16,030 bases of DNA, from assembly GCA_016206875.1 (NCBI GenBank), contig JACQQR010000262.1, positions 1 to 16,030 of the forward strand, written 5' to 3'. Below, one piece after another: positions 5,901 through 13,114 of the stretch; within the stretch, counting starts at the first letter, position 1, and every line of letters begins with the position of its first letter. Below the pieces are notes generated by a model. That model saw only the letters and a list, made by a program, of their open reading frames with translations. It ran no database searches and was not told where the DNA came from. A program made the translations under genes and the position numbers. The DNA comes from Candidatus Omnitrophota bacterium (lineage in GTDB: Bacteria > Omnitrophota > Omnitrophia > Omnitrophales > JACROU01).

Positions 5901-8900
5901 CTTTTCTAGAAGCGCGGCCAGCCAAGGGTAACGCCTCCCCAGATCGTGAATTTGCACAAGATATTTAAAAATATCCATGCCATTCCAGATACGCGAGCGA
6001 ATTTCCGCTGGGGCGTGTCCGCCTGCGTGCGATTGCTCCAAATTTGCGCCGGCCTGGGCTAAAAGAGGCAGGACGGCGGAAAGAAAATCGCGCACGGGTT
6101 TTATGTATTGCGCTCGCACTGCCGGATTTTCCGGGATGTCGCTCACGGCCAAGTGTTGTACAACAACCAGGAACGCGCTGGCACCGGTAAATACCAAATC
6201 CTGGCCGGAGGCGGCCGGCACAGCTTGAGAGCTCACGCGGGCGGGACGCCCGGAACTTGCAGCATGTTTAAGCCTTAGATTATCAAAATCCACTTGTGTG
6301 GGTTCCACCCGTCTTCCCTTTCCAAGGCTTGCGGCAAAAGAAACCGGGGCGCCGTGCGCCGGAAAATGTTGTGACTTCTCACTTTTTTCACCCAAACTGG
6401 CGGCGGAAAGCAAGTATAAATTTTTATTGTTTGACGGGGATCGTTTTAATTGTGCCATTAACTGCGTTCCGGAGGCATCCAGAAAAAAGCGTTCGAATGA
6501 ATTGGTTTGGAGAAAATCTAAACACACTTTCTGGGAAGGCTGCTGTATAGGCCAAAGGGTCAACTGGAACGGATGATGCTGGCCATGAATATAGCCTCTG
6601 GCGGACAATACAAAATCACCCAAGCGCACCCAAAAACCATCTCCTCTCTCATGCAATGCGAACAAAGTATTGATGGGTAAATCTCCTGAAATCATCACAC
6701 ATGTGTTTGTTGTATTACTCCATCGCAGGATTCCCGGACTCGGATGATTTGTGGGAAGCAGCTCAAAGCGGTTCCAATGAGGCACGTATCTTTCCGAATA
6801 AATATTCCGGCCTTTAACTGCGATGCTGCAATGGCCCGGATCCTCGGGATCGTAAGAAACCCGAATGTGAAAATCGCCCAGTTGACACCTTTGGTCTCTT
6901 GTCGCTTGAATATCCAGCTCCGTGGCCTGGCTGAACCAATACAAATACGCACCCTGGGATAGATTGGGCCCTGTTACGAAAACTAGATAATTCACGTTCT
7001 CGCTGATGAGGAGAAAATCCAAATCATCGATAGACACATTCTGTCTTCTTCCGCTTTGCTTCCACTCCAAATAAAGAACGCCTTCGCGTATTTCAACTTG
7101 TAGCGGGAATTGCCTGGGAAGCGTTTCCACCCAAAGCGTCAGATCGTCTCTTGTGATGATCCCTTCATTTTTAGCCGTTTTGGGCCAAATCGTTTCACGT
7201 GTTGCAGCCGGCTGCAAAACAGGTTTCGGTGTTTTACGCGGCGCTGTCAATTTAGACAAAAAAGCCAATGACGCGTTCAGCTGGCCGAAATAATGATCGA
7301 AGTCGTACTGATCCCTGGCTGTCCACGGACGGCTTCCTGCGACAATACGGACTAAACAAGCAAGGGCATCAGCGGCTATTTGGTATGCCCGCCAAAAATC
7401 TGCGTGCAACATGGGCAACACATTTTGCGCCAAAGCCGCAACGAGCCGAAGCTGTTGATCTAGGGGCTCGAGCTGATCAATCAATGTTCTACGTTGATCC
7501 GAAAGCGTCCTTCCCAAACTTTGCGCCTGGAAAACAGGCACGGGCGACAGAGTGTGCGCAACTTCCGGCGAGGGAAGTGTGATACGGCGAAGCGGAGAAC
7601 GGGCGCGCGAATTTTTCAGAGCTACTTTCGCACGGACAAAATTAGAGTTTGCCCGGGATATATTTCTGCAAAGTTGAATATAGTTCCAAAGCAAGAACTC
7701 AAATTCATACTTCCCAACGGCATCTTGCCAGTTTTCATATGTCAAAATGATTCGTTCTAAATAAGCCCATTCGTCTAGAGCACTCAATAAACAGACCTCA
7801 AGGGCACGGGCCGCATCTCCAATCCAGGGGGTTAGGCCTGAATCTAAGAACCGCGTTAATTTCAGATGAAAATCGGTTTTCTTTTGCCAATCTCCTTTCG
7901 GTAATTGTTTGAACTCATCCCGTAATTGCGATAGTTTGTAAAGTTTGCTCTCTTTTCTGTTTTGCTTGATGGTTGCCCACTGAAATTGCGCGCTAAAGCG
8001 AACCATTTCTTCGCTAGAGAAGCCCGCGTAAGCTTCCCGGGATTCAAAATTTTCCACCAGCCAACGCAAGCCTTGGTTACCAAAGTAGCGCTGCGTAAGT
8101 GATAGGAAGGGATACAAATGGATTAGATAAAGGATGGTTTTTTCTCGCCTCTGCGCATCCCGCATAGAAGATAAATAAGATTGCAAGTTGCTTCCAAAAA
8201 AACCATTGCGCACTCCCAATTCCTCTCCCTGCTCCAGCAACATCCTAAAGGATTCATCCGCTTGCTCTGCCAACCCTTTTATTTGAAGATAAATTGTTTG
8301 CGCTAAAAGCGGCGAGCGCCAGATTTGCATAAAGAGTATGAGTGTGGAGGCGGCCGCGCAAAAAACCGCAACGATAAAACCGGCCATCAAAAAACCCAAA
8401 AAATAAAAATTGACTATAAAACCGAACAAATAACTGAAAATAAAAAAATAAAAAACCACTGAATGAAGCAGTGTCCAAAAGGTGTTTCTCAGGCGAGGCC
8501 AAAAAGACGGCACGGGCGCCGGCTCAAAGCGCCGGATATTCTGATTCCAAAGAATTTCGTGAAAATGATCCACAGGCAGGAAGGAAGAAGAACCGCCCAA
8601 ACTTTGCGCAAACTGCAGGCGCGCGCGGGCATGTACGCCAAAACGCTTCACCTGATTCAGCGCCGAAGCCCAGCGCAGTTGGCTTAGAGTTGAAACCGCC
8701 GGATATTTGCCCAAAATGGCGTTGGTGTAGAGCGTTGGCGAGGCCTGCGTGTCCACCCGCGGAGTCATCACGGTGTAGGCCCAGCCTTGACGGCGCGCAA
8801 ATTCCGTGACGCCTTGTGTGTGAAAACCGCCGGAAATAAAAATTATGGGGCCGGTGTTTTTCTTTTCCATTTGACATCGGATCGATTTGAAAAAGAACTC

Positions 8901-10088
8901 TTCACGAAAGCGGGCCAATTCGTAAAAACGCAATGCCTTCTCTGTCACTTCGCGCCCGCCTCGGCGGGCGCGGAGTGACAAACTATTCCACTCTTCCCTC
9001 GTTAGTTCCAACCGTAGCAGTTTTGACATTCGCACAAATTCGCGCACTTCCTGGATGATCTCGCGCTCTTTATCATTTCGGGCAAGACATAAGCTTGTTG
9101 TTTCTATCAGGCGCGAAATTTCGTGTGTGACTTCTTCGGGAACAAGTTCCTGCTTATAAATTTGGTGGCGAGCCCAACGAGAAAATTCCGGATAATCTTT
9201 GAAATGAAAGCCTTTGTTAAGAGCGCGCGAGGCCAGGCGTTCCATCTGAGTTCGTAAATGGGGCGAAGCACAAAGTGTTTCAAACGATTCTTGAATGGAA
9301 AATTTCCGCGTAATTTTCAGCCATTCTTTTTTTGCTTTTACTCCATCCACTTGAGACGCTTCCTGGTTGAGCCGGGCCAAACGAGTGAGATTTGGAAACT
9401 CTTTGCGTGTACGCGCATCGAAAAATTGAAAAGGGATAGTCCCCTTTTGCAATTGCATGCGAAGCAATGACCTCAAATCTTTTGATCTAACGTGTGACAT
9501 TTTAGAAATAATTCTTCGGCGATCTACCTCCAATTGTTTTTCGATTTCCGGGCGCCGGCGGAATAATTTGCGCATAATTCCCAGCGATTCTTTATAGAAA
9601 TCCGGGTGCTCTACGCCCTGAAATTCAATGGATGCATTCTTGTTTTCATATAGATAAATATCCGGCCCTGTCCATTCGCCCATTTCAATTAAGCGCCGGG
9701 CGATTTGCTGATTGACTTCAACATTCGGCGAAAATTGCAAATAACGCGCATCCAGTTTGCCTCCGGCCGCTTCCACAAAAGCTTTTTGAATCCCATATTC
9801 TTTGGATAAATAGGCCAGGAGACGGGCAACATTCTTCTGGGCTAACGGATTGGCATGGGCTTCTCGAATATGAATCAAATGGGGTATGTCCGATTGGCCG
9901 GCGGCCGGCGGGAAATAGCGTTCTGTAATTTCCCCTATGCCTTGCGGAAGAGTCGCAGGCACCACAGGTAATCTAACAGGACTTACAGACGGAATTTGTC
10001 CCCCAAACACGGATTCGAGAGTGAAGACAAAGACGGTGAGCCAAGCAGTAATTTTGAGAACTTTCGCGAACGTGCGGGTACCTTGCAA
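2991..10088 (-). CDS. giant secreted protein, 2365 residues, with TIKI/ChaN-like N-terminal domain
   Basis: Translation starts at TTG (10086-10088), supported by TAGGAG nine bases upstream. Residues 1-30 are a signal peptide (KVLK, then a hydrophobic core ending FGG). Residues about 55-445 carry spaced motifs of the TIKI/ChaN/TraB-like superfamily: HIREAHANP (73-81), VEAAGG (105-110), GVEH (158-161) and, about 260 residues on, GGFHT (420-424). His and Glu in these motifs are candidate metal ligands. Residues 537-590 are strongly hydrophobic and probably hold two membrane helices; a second hydrophobic pair lies near 1830-1885. Residues about 970-1225 look beta-rich (many Trp, Tyr, Phe and Val). 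Most of the rest is helical and unassigned. A motif A-[AQS]-S-L-G recurs at probable linkers. The length is unbroken by frameshifts. It is transcribed divergently from nuoJ and converges on the ydbH-like operon. Proteins with this N-terminal pattern in very large ORFs are something I associate with Omnitrophota. The function is unknown. Confidence 0.88.
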   Translation of the reverse strand: MQGTRTFAKVLKITAWLTVFVFTLESVFGGQIPSVSPVRLPVVPATLPQGIGEITERYFPPAAGQSDIPHLIHIREAHANPLAQKNVARLLAYLSKEYGIQKAFVEAAGGKLDARYLQFSPNVEVNQQIARRLIEMGEWTGPDIYLYENKNASIEFQGVEHPDFYKESLGIMRKLFRRRPEIEKQLEVDRRRIISKMSHVRSKDLRSLLRMQLQKGTIPFQFFDARTRKEFPNLTRLARLNQEASQVDGVKAKKEWLKITRKFSIQESFETLCASPHLRTQMERLASRALNKGFHFKDYPEFSRWARHQIYKQELVPEEVTHEISRLIETTSLCLARNDKEREIIQEVREFVRMSKLLRLELTREEWNSLSLRARRGGREVTEKALRFYELARFREEFFFKSIRCQMEKKNTGPIIFISGGFHTQGVTEFARRQGWAYTVMTPRVDTQASPTLYTNAILGKYPAVSTLSQLRWASALNQVKRFGVHARARLQFAQSLGGSSSFLPVDHFHEILWNQNIRRFEPAPVPSFWPRLRNTFWTLLHSVVFYFFIFSYLFGFIVNFYFLGFLMAGFIVAVFCAAASTLILFMQIWRSPLLAQTIYLQIKGLAEQADESFRMLLEQGEELGVRNGFFGSNLQSYLSSMRDAQRREKTILYLIHLYPFLSLTQRYFGNQGLRWLVENFESREAYAGFSSEEMVRFSAQFQWATIKQNRKESKLYKLSQLRDEFKQLPKGDWQKKTDFHLKLTRFLDSGLTPWIGDAARALEVCLLSALDEWAYLERIILTYENWQDAVGKYEFEFLLWNYIQLCRNISRANSNFVRAKVALKNSRARSPLRRITLPSPEVAHTLSPVPVFQAQSLGRTLSDQRRTLIDQLEPLDQQLRLVAALAQNVLPMLHADFWRAYQIAADALACLVRIVAGSRPWTARDQYDFDHYFGQLNASLAFLSKLTAPRKTPKPVLQPAATRETIWPKTAKNEGIITRDDLTLWVETLPRQFPLQVEIREGVLYLEWKQSGRRQNVSIDDLDFLLISENVNYLVFVTGPNLSQGAYLYWFSQATELDIQATRDQRCQLGDFHIRVSYDPEDPGHCSIAVKGRNIYSERYVPHWNRFELLPTNHPSPGILRWSNTTNTCVMISGDLPINTLFALHERGDGFWVRLGDFVLSARGYIHGQHHPFQLTLWPIQQPSQKVCLDFLQTNSFERFFLDASGTQLMAQLKRSPSNNKNLYLLSAASLGEKSEKSQHFPAHGAPVSFAASLGKGRRVEPTQVDFDNLRLKHAASSGRPARVSSQAVPAASGQDLVFTGASAFLVVVQHLAVSDIPENPAVRAQYIKPVRDFLSAVLPLLAQAGANLEQSHAGGHAPAEIRSRIWNGMDIFKYLVQIHDLGRRYPWLAALLEKEFYAQAKKNGFGNFSFAQFVIEAVRIQLDMDTLPAEMEEFCSHFWANPAVGCRAWEDYLARKTEKIKGEIALLSQEAPMHRESGIMKQISRQLMAGLGDISSKLYQTWRRRPALKRSLAEAKAEFAGGNPGRSGRLEQYFEFWRRFSSSGERRQGQDGFLSQHAGLSRMIPKIEKISRKIQAAAPKKTEFSVLSVSIDEALGLAVLAPVRRLFILHPVENTTQILLPLLGVLWETCDTRAEFLAVLLGKRLQPAGASDLREAGFGEIVNAVAAAPPAGLKERVLLEYALTDILSLFIPECTQEQILQKIRAIFDSCIHAAPASAGDWDYFAKHTWLESHKNYERIRQLWLEGRIFGAAGSVWGKAMQAVLPALRETLLLWISISNDFENTPRKKTPWAFWVAHCHYQAAAHVLVSFGKKQAIPQALSLLAFARTSDYLGVFRGLAMFMGVGLWAALGIAGVLNIWTASVLGAAWTVVFVCCNASRMAQCVAPFLELLSPHPPGYSKNVSAAYSKPKDTHAASLGVSIGTVLGALRAGRLDLWDQYVEEQIRSSMAAGTGSSLTTDMLMSLAVRIAVKASGKKAADMREDEFFKSRPELGGRSVVELWCKLLTRARSIENDEPEEEYTTVDIQVNDFLLPYAFLFADIRLLDRLLMRQKGAPQPASLLENLMSGENSFLNLVAYLLRDIPQDMARELEKCFSANGNPDARYFRAAFQGYLVSVRHLASLSLQYPWLEEHFEPKSFRGKSGEELVGEYLQSSSEDRLDFTMSGMRLFLFLFYKAHSRMAYAEAGLRRLTQITLSFSEDLDSVESEMGHAALLSNAIRHLIQRGNFGPHEKAFLLRHIAQLGFRLSSSTSLVGEIRNLSNSASIDEMRALLPALLLRDFPGAPGSDEGTGASSLGTGITQEGIREVVHLTQGMVRPGAHVDEGLLSEAAGFSSEAAVASSGLPRLHAICRLWQVSAQQRIAA
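4926..4946. repeat. GC-rich palindrome inside the giant gene, copy A
   Basis: CGGCAC (4928-4933) pairs with GTGCCG (4940-4945). Over 21 bases it matches the copy at 5441-5461 at 16 positions. The two copies are read in different reading frames of the giant gene (here AAPASAG), so the similarity is at DNA level. Function unknown; a REP-like hairpin is the simplest reading. Confidence 0.4.
5441..5461. repeat. GC-rich palindrome inside the giant gene, copy B
   Basis: CCGGCG (5442-5447) and CGCCGG (5450-5455) form a perfect 6-bp stem around TT. It aligns with 4926-4946 as GCCGGC[A/G][C/T]TCGCCGG. In this copy the giant gene reads SSGERRQ, a different frame from copy A. Confidence 0.4.
8943..8980. 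repeat. 38-bp near-perfect palindrome inside the giant gene
   Basis: Bases 8943-8960 pair with 8963-8980 (18 positions, one G-T pair, 2-base loop). The ends are TGTCACT and AGTGACA and the core is GCGCCCGCC/GGCGGGCGC. It encodes residues around 370-382 (SLSLRARRGGREV) in frame. The ends share TGTCA/TGACA with the element at 13115-13205 and GTGAC/GTCAC with those near the QueD-like gene. Confidence 0.8.
9429..9448. repeat. AAAAGGGA...TCCCCTTTT palindrome inside the giant gene
   Basis: AAAAGGGA pairs with TCCC(C)TTTT around a 3-base loop, with one bulged C. The same flanks appear in the terminator hairpin at 2939-2975. On the minus strand it codes for QKGTIPF (about residues 214-220) of the giant protein without breaking the frame. 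Confidence 0.6.
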
Positions 10089-10097
10089 TGAATCGTT

Positions 10098-10103
10098 CTC
10101 CTA
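10098..10103 (-). promoter_or_regulatory. ribosome binding site of the giant gene
   Basis: TAGGAG on the minus strand lies nine bases before TTG (10088). No in-frame ATG gives a better start, and this choice yields an intact signal peptide, so it decides the TTG start. Confidence 0.65.
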
Positions 10104-10147
10104 ACGGGATGGGATTTTTAGCACTTTAGGAAGCGCTAATGGAACAA

Positions 10148-10176
10148 AGAGTATCTCCGAACTCTCCAAAAGTCAA
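10148..10176 (-). promoter_or_regulatory. candidate promoter of the giant gene
   Basis: Read on the minus strand, TTGACT (10176-10171) and TACTCT (10153-10148) are 17 bases apart. The -35 is good and the -10 is weak. It lies about 60 bases before the TTG start, in the only gap available for this gene's promoter. Confidence 0.3.
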
Positions 10177-10239
10177 AAGCAAATAGGTTCTCGGGTGCAT
10201 GACCGTAGCTGCGACCGCTGCCCCTCTCCCTTCCTACCC

Positions 10240-10268
10240 TTTACTCCCCTGGGTGTTTCGAGTACAAT
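10240..10268 (+). promoter_or_regulatory. candidate promoter of the nuoJKLMN operon
   Basis: TTTACT (10240-10245) and TACAAT (10263-10268) are separated by 17 bases. This would start transcription near 10275, about 45 bases before the nuoJ ATG at 10321. It lies inside the upstream-extended open frame, which supports the downstream start. The rest of the divergent gap (10104-10239) shows no gene. Confidence 0.35.
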
Positions 10269-10320
10269 CTTGGGCTTTATCGCTTCTATTTTGGTCACCT
10301 ACACCTATTCCTTAGGGCCT

Positions 10321-10833
10321 ATGTTCAGCTTGATTATTTTTTATCTCTTTGCTTCCGTTCTTCTTGTGTCCGCCCTGGCCTCTGTCACGTTACGGCATCC
10401 CGTGTACAGCGTGCTTTCCTTTTTGGCCAGCATGTGTTCGCTGGCTGTTTTATTTTTTATTCAGCAAGCCTATTTCATTGCCATCGTTCAAATTACAGTG
10501 TATGCCGGCGCCATTTTGGTGCTGTTTCTCTTCGTCTTAATGCTCATTGGTTATGACAAAGAACCGCGCACCGTACGTCGCCACCCCGTGCGTTTGGGTT
10601 TTTCCATTGCCATCGCCGCGCTTTCCTTGGCCGGACTATTGTGGATGGCGCAAACGGCGGGCCCCTTAACTCCTGCGGCGCTCCAGCCGCAAACTGTGCA
10701 AGCCGGCGTGGGAAATGTTGAAGCGCTGGGCCGGCTGCTTTTCCGGCAATATATACTCCCCTTTGAACTATTGTCGTTCGTGCTGCTTGTGGCCATTATC
10801 GGTTCTGTGGTGCTGGCCAAGAAAGAACTCTGA
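10321..10833 (+). CDS. nuoJ: NADH-quinone oxidoreductase subunit J (NuoJ)
   Basis: NuoJ is a small inner-membrane subunit of complex I lying between the quinone site and the antiporter-like subunits. From ATG 10321 it has 170 residues (E. coli 184) and five likely helices. The family hallmark VYAGAILVLFLFVLMLIG (60-77), with Tyr61 and the Gly of the kinked helix, is intact. The C-terminal block GNVEALGRLLF...LPFELLSF...AIIGSVVLAKK is typical. The frame is open upstream to a GTG at 10195, but the first 42 residues there do not look like NuoJ, and a promoter-like pair lies within them. The nuoK start overlaps its TGA (TGATG). It is the first gene of this cluster; nuoA-I are not upstream, since the neighbour is divergent. 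Confidence 0.93.
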   Translation: MFSLIIFYLFASVLLVSALASVTLRHPVYSVLSFLASMCSLAVLFFIQQAYFIAIVQITVYAGAILVLFLFVLMLIGYDKEPRTVRRHPVRLGFSIAIAALSLAGLLWMAQTAGPLTPAALQPQTVQAGVGNVEALGRLLFRQYILPFELLSFVLLVAIIGSVVLAKKEL

Positions 10834-11135
10834 TGATTTCTGAATCACATTATCTCGTTCTGGCTTTTCTTCTGTTTGCCATCGGGCTTTTCGGAGCGCT
10901 CACACGGCGGAATCTCATTCTGATTTTGCTTTCCATTGAAATTATGTTTAATGCGATTCACCTAATTTTTGTGACTTTCTCGCGCACCTGGAACAATCTG
11001 GACGGACAAGTGGCCGCTCTTTTCTCTATGGCTGTTGCAGCCGCTGAAGTGGCCGTAGGACTGGCCATCGCCATCTTGCTGTTTCGATCGCGAAAGACTA
11101 TCGATGCGTCGCAATTTAACAGCTTGAAAGATTAG
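10833..11135 (+). CDS. nuoK: NADH-quinone oxidoreductase subunit K (NuoK)
   Basis: This 100-residue subunit matches the usual NuoK length and has three membrane helices. The two membrane glutamates needed for proton transfer are at Glu36 (LLSIEIMFNAI) and Glu72 (AAAEVAVGLAI), exactly the E. coli numbering. It is homologous to MrpC-type antiporter subunits, but the nuoJ and nuoL neighbours make the assignment firm. Its ATG overlaps the nuoJ stop by one base (TGATG), a sign of translational coupling. About 100 bases of purine/pyrimidine inverted repeat separate it from nuoL, which is unusual in an otherwise tight operon. Confidence 0.96.
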   Translation: MISESHYLVLAFLLFAIGLFGALTRRNLILILLSIEIMFNAIHLIFVTFSRTWNNLDGQVAALFSMAVAAAEVAVGLAIAILLFRSRKTIDASQFNSLKD

Positions 11136-11230
11136 GGGATAGGAGATAGGCGTTAGGAGATAGGAGTGAGGAGTTAGGTAAAAGCTTTTTGTCTTTCCTA
11201 TCTCCTCCCTCCTATCTCCTCCCTCCTAGT
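11134..11230. repeat. purine/pyrimidine inverted repeat between nuoK and nuoL
   Basis: Tandem GGAGATA/GGAGTTA-type units (11134-11178) face CCTATCTCCTCC-type units (11197-11230) across an 18-base spacer. Bases 11155-11178 pair with 11197-11220 at 22 of 24 positions. The pyrimidine arm ends five bases before the nuoL ATG and leaves that gene without a plus-strand Shine-Dalgarno. The structure could attenuate nuoL or stabilise nuoJK mRNA. Confidence 0.8.
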
Positions 11231-11234
11231 TATT

Positions 11235-13106
11235 ATGAATTACTACTTCATCTTGCTCGCGCCTTTTCTGGCCTTTGTAACCATCGCGCTCTTCACCCGG
11301 CGCTTTCGCTCGCTTTCTGCGCTCATGGCTATTGGCGGGCTCGGAATTTCTTTTGCGCTGATTTTGAAATTATTTTTGTCTTTGCTTACAACCGGCGCGC
11401 TCCCCGAGCCGGTGGAATTCTCCTGGCTGGACCTTCCCGGCATTCATTTCGGCATCGGCCTTCTGTTCGATCGCTTATCCATTCTCATGGGGCTTTTGGT
11501 CTCGGGGGTGGGAACACTGATTTTTATTTTCTCAACAGGTTACATGGAAGATGACCCCGGCTATTCGCGCTTTTTTGCTTATCTATCGCTTTTTGCCGTG
11601 GCAATGCTCGGCATTGTTTTCTCCACGAATTTGATTCAAACCTTTTTATTTTGGGAATTGGTGGGATTGGCCTCGTACCTTTTGATTGGATTTTGGTTTG
11701 AAAAAAATCAAGCCGCCGACGCCGCTAAAAAAGCCTTCATGACCAACCGTGTGGGCGACTTCGGATTGATGCTGGGCATTCTTCTCATTTGGTTTGTAAG
11801 CGGCCAAGCGCTGGGAAGCGCAGAAGGCCGTACGGTGGAATTCGCGCAGTTAGCCCGCATTCTTCCCGAGGGCTTTGCAAGCGGCACGATTTCCGGTTCC
11901 GTTTTTTTTATTGCGGGTCTTCTGATTTTTTGCGGCGTCGCCGGAAAATCGGCGCAGTTTCCTTTGCATGTATGGCTTCCGGACGCGATGGAAGGCCCCA
12001 CGCCGGTGAGCGCGTTGATTCATGCGGCCACGATGGTGGCCGCCGGCGTTTATTTGATGGCGCGGATTTTCTTTTTATTTATTCTCTCGGGCGAATTGCT
12101 GCAGGTTGTGGCCGCAATGGGTTTGCTCACGGCACTGCTCGGGGCGAGTCTGGCCCTTATGGAATCCGATATCAAACGCGTGCTGGCCTACTCCACGATG
12201 TCGCAGTTGGGGCTTATGGTCATGGCCATGGGGCTGGCTTATCCGGTGGCCGGTATGTATCACTTATTGACGCACGGATTTTTCAAAGCGCTGCTTTTTC
12301 TCGGAGCCGGCTGTGTCATTCATGCCACGCACAGGCAAAATATTTTCGAGTTGGGCGGATTATTCAAACGGATGCCGGTCACCTCAATGGCTTTCTTGAT
12401 GGGGATGTTTGCGTTGGCCGGGCTGTTTCCTTTCTCCGGATTTTTCAGCAAAGAAGAAATTTTACAAGCGGCTCTTGAGACATCACGCTTTTGGTTTGTG
12501 GGCGCAGAAGCGACTACATTCTTGACGGCCTTTTACATGGGAAAGCTTGTTTGGATGGTGTTCTTGGGCCACGAAAAAAATCATGGCGAAACGCACGAAG
12601 CGCCGCTTGTAATGACGCTTCCCGTGATGGTGCTTTCTTTCTTCTCGCTTGCCGCCGGATATTTCCAAATTCCTGAATTACTCGGTCAGGCGTCTGGGGA
12701 AACCCGCACGGCACATTTTGGTCCCGTGGCTTTTATTTCCACAGCCGTTGTGCTTGTCGGACTGTTCGCATCGTTCTTCCTGTACGGCTTAAAAAAACCC
12801 GCTTACGAGCCCCTTGAAAAGAGGCTCGGCCCGCTGGGCCGCTTGTTTGCGCGAAAATTTTTTATCGATGACCTTTATAACTTTTATGTAGCAAAAATTC
12901 AGCAGCCTTTTGCTGAACTCTGTGATAGAGCCAATGAACTTTTTGTGATCAAGGGGCTGGGCCATTTGGCCGGGCGAGGGTTGTACCAGCTTGGCAGTTT
13001 GATGAAAAAATCGTTAACAGGAAATGTGCAGACGTACATTTCGGTTGTGGTGGTTCAAATTTTAATTATTCTTGCTGTAGCGGCAATATTTTTACAACTG
13101 GTTTAA
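11235..13106 (+). CDS. nuoL: NADH-quinone oxidoreductase subunit L (NuoL)
   Basis: NuoL is the distal antiporter-like subunit of complex I, with 623 residues (E. coli 613). The N-terminal block has FDRLS and STGYMEDDPGYSRFF. The proton-path residues are present: Glu141 in FWELVGLASYLLIG (TM5), Lys238 in VAGKSAQFPLHVWLPDAMEG (TM7), and His263 in SALIHAATMV. DIKRVLAYSTMSQLG, HGFFKALLFLGAG and FSGFFSKEEIL follow. The extended C-terminus, after about residue 500, fits the lateral helix HL and the last membrane helix (ISVVVVQILIILAV). The start gives a normal NuoL N-terminus (MNYYFILLAP), although no Shine-Dalgarno is visible because the 5' flank is a C/T-rich repeat. A 91-bp repeat element follows the stop. 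Confidence 0.97.
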   Translation: MNYYFILLAPFLAFVTIALFTRRFRSLSALMAIGGLGISFALILKLFLSLLTTGALPEPVEFSWLDLPGIHFGIGLLFDRLSILMGLLVSGVGTLIFIFSTGYMEDDPGYSRFFAYLSLFAVAMLGIVFSTNLIQTFLFWELVGLASYLLIGFWFEKNQAADAAKKAFMTNRVGDFGLMLGILLIWFVSGQALGSAEGRTVEFAQLARILPEGFASGTISGSVFFIAGLLIFCGVAGKSAQFPLHVWLPDAMEGPTPVSALIHAATMVAAGVYLMARIFFLFILSGELLQVVAAMGLLTALLGASLALMESDIKRVLAYSTMSQLGLMVMAMGLAYPVAGMYHLLTHGFFKALLFLGAGCVIHATHRQNIFELGGLFKRMPVTSMAFLMGMFALAGLFPFSGFFSKEEILQAALETSRFWFVGAEATTFLTAFYMGKLVWMVFLGHEKNHGETHEAPLVMTLPVMVLSFFSLAAGYFQIPELLGQASGETRTAHFGPVAFISTAVVLVGLFASFFLYGLKKPAYEPLEKRLGPLGRLFARKFFIDDLYNFYVAKIQQPFAELCDRANELFVIKGLGHLAGRGLYQLGSLMKKSLTGNVQTYISVVVVQILIILAVAAIFLQLV

Positions 13107-13114
13107 GGCGCGTT

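Noticed and set aside
4715..5909. Several plus-strand open frames of 80-120 codons opposite the giant gene
   Set aside because: Their residue composition is that of antisense translation, with no motifs or ribosome sites; the minus-strand frame is continuous with a signal peptide and domain motifs.
10195..10320. Upstream GTG start for nuoJ adding 42 residues
   Set aside because: The added part is Cys/Pro-rich, unlike NuoJ N-termini, and contains a promoter-like pair. The ATG at 10321 gives a standard NuoJ beginning.
10199..10320. Small plus-strand frame starting ATG at 10199 in another frame
   Set aside because: It is about 38 codons with no motif and no ribosome site, and it overlaps the probable nuoJ promoter.
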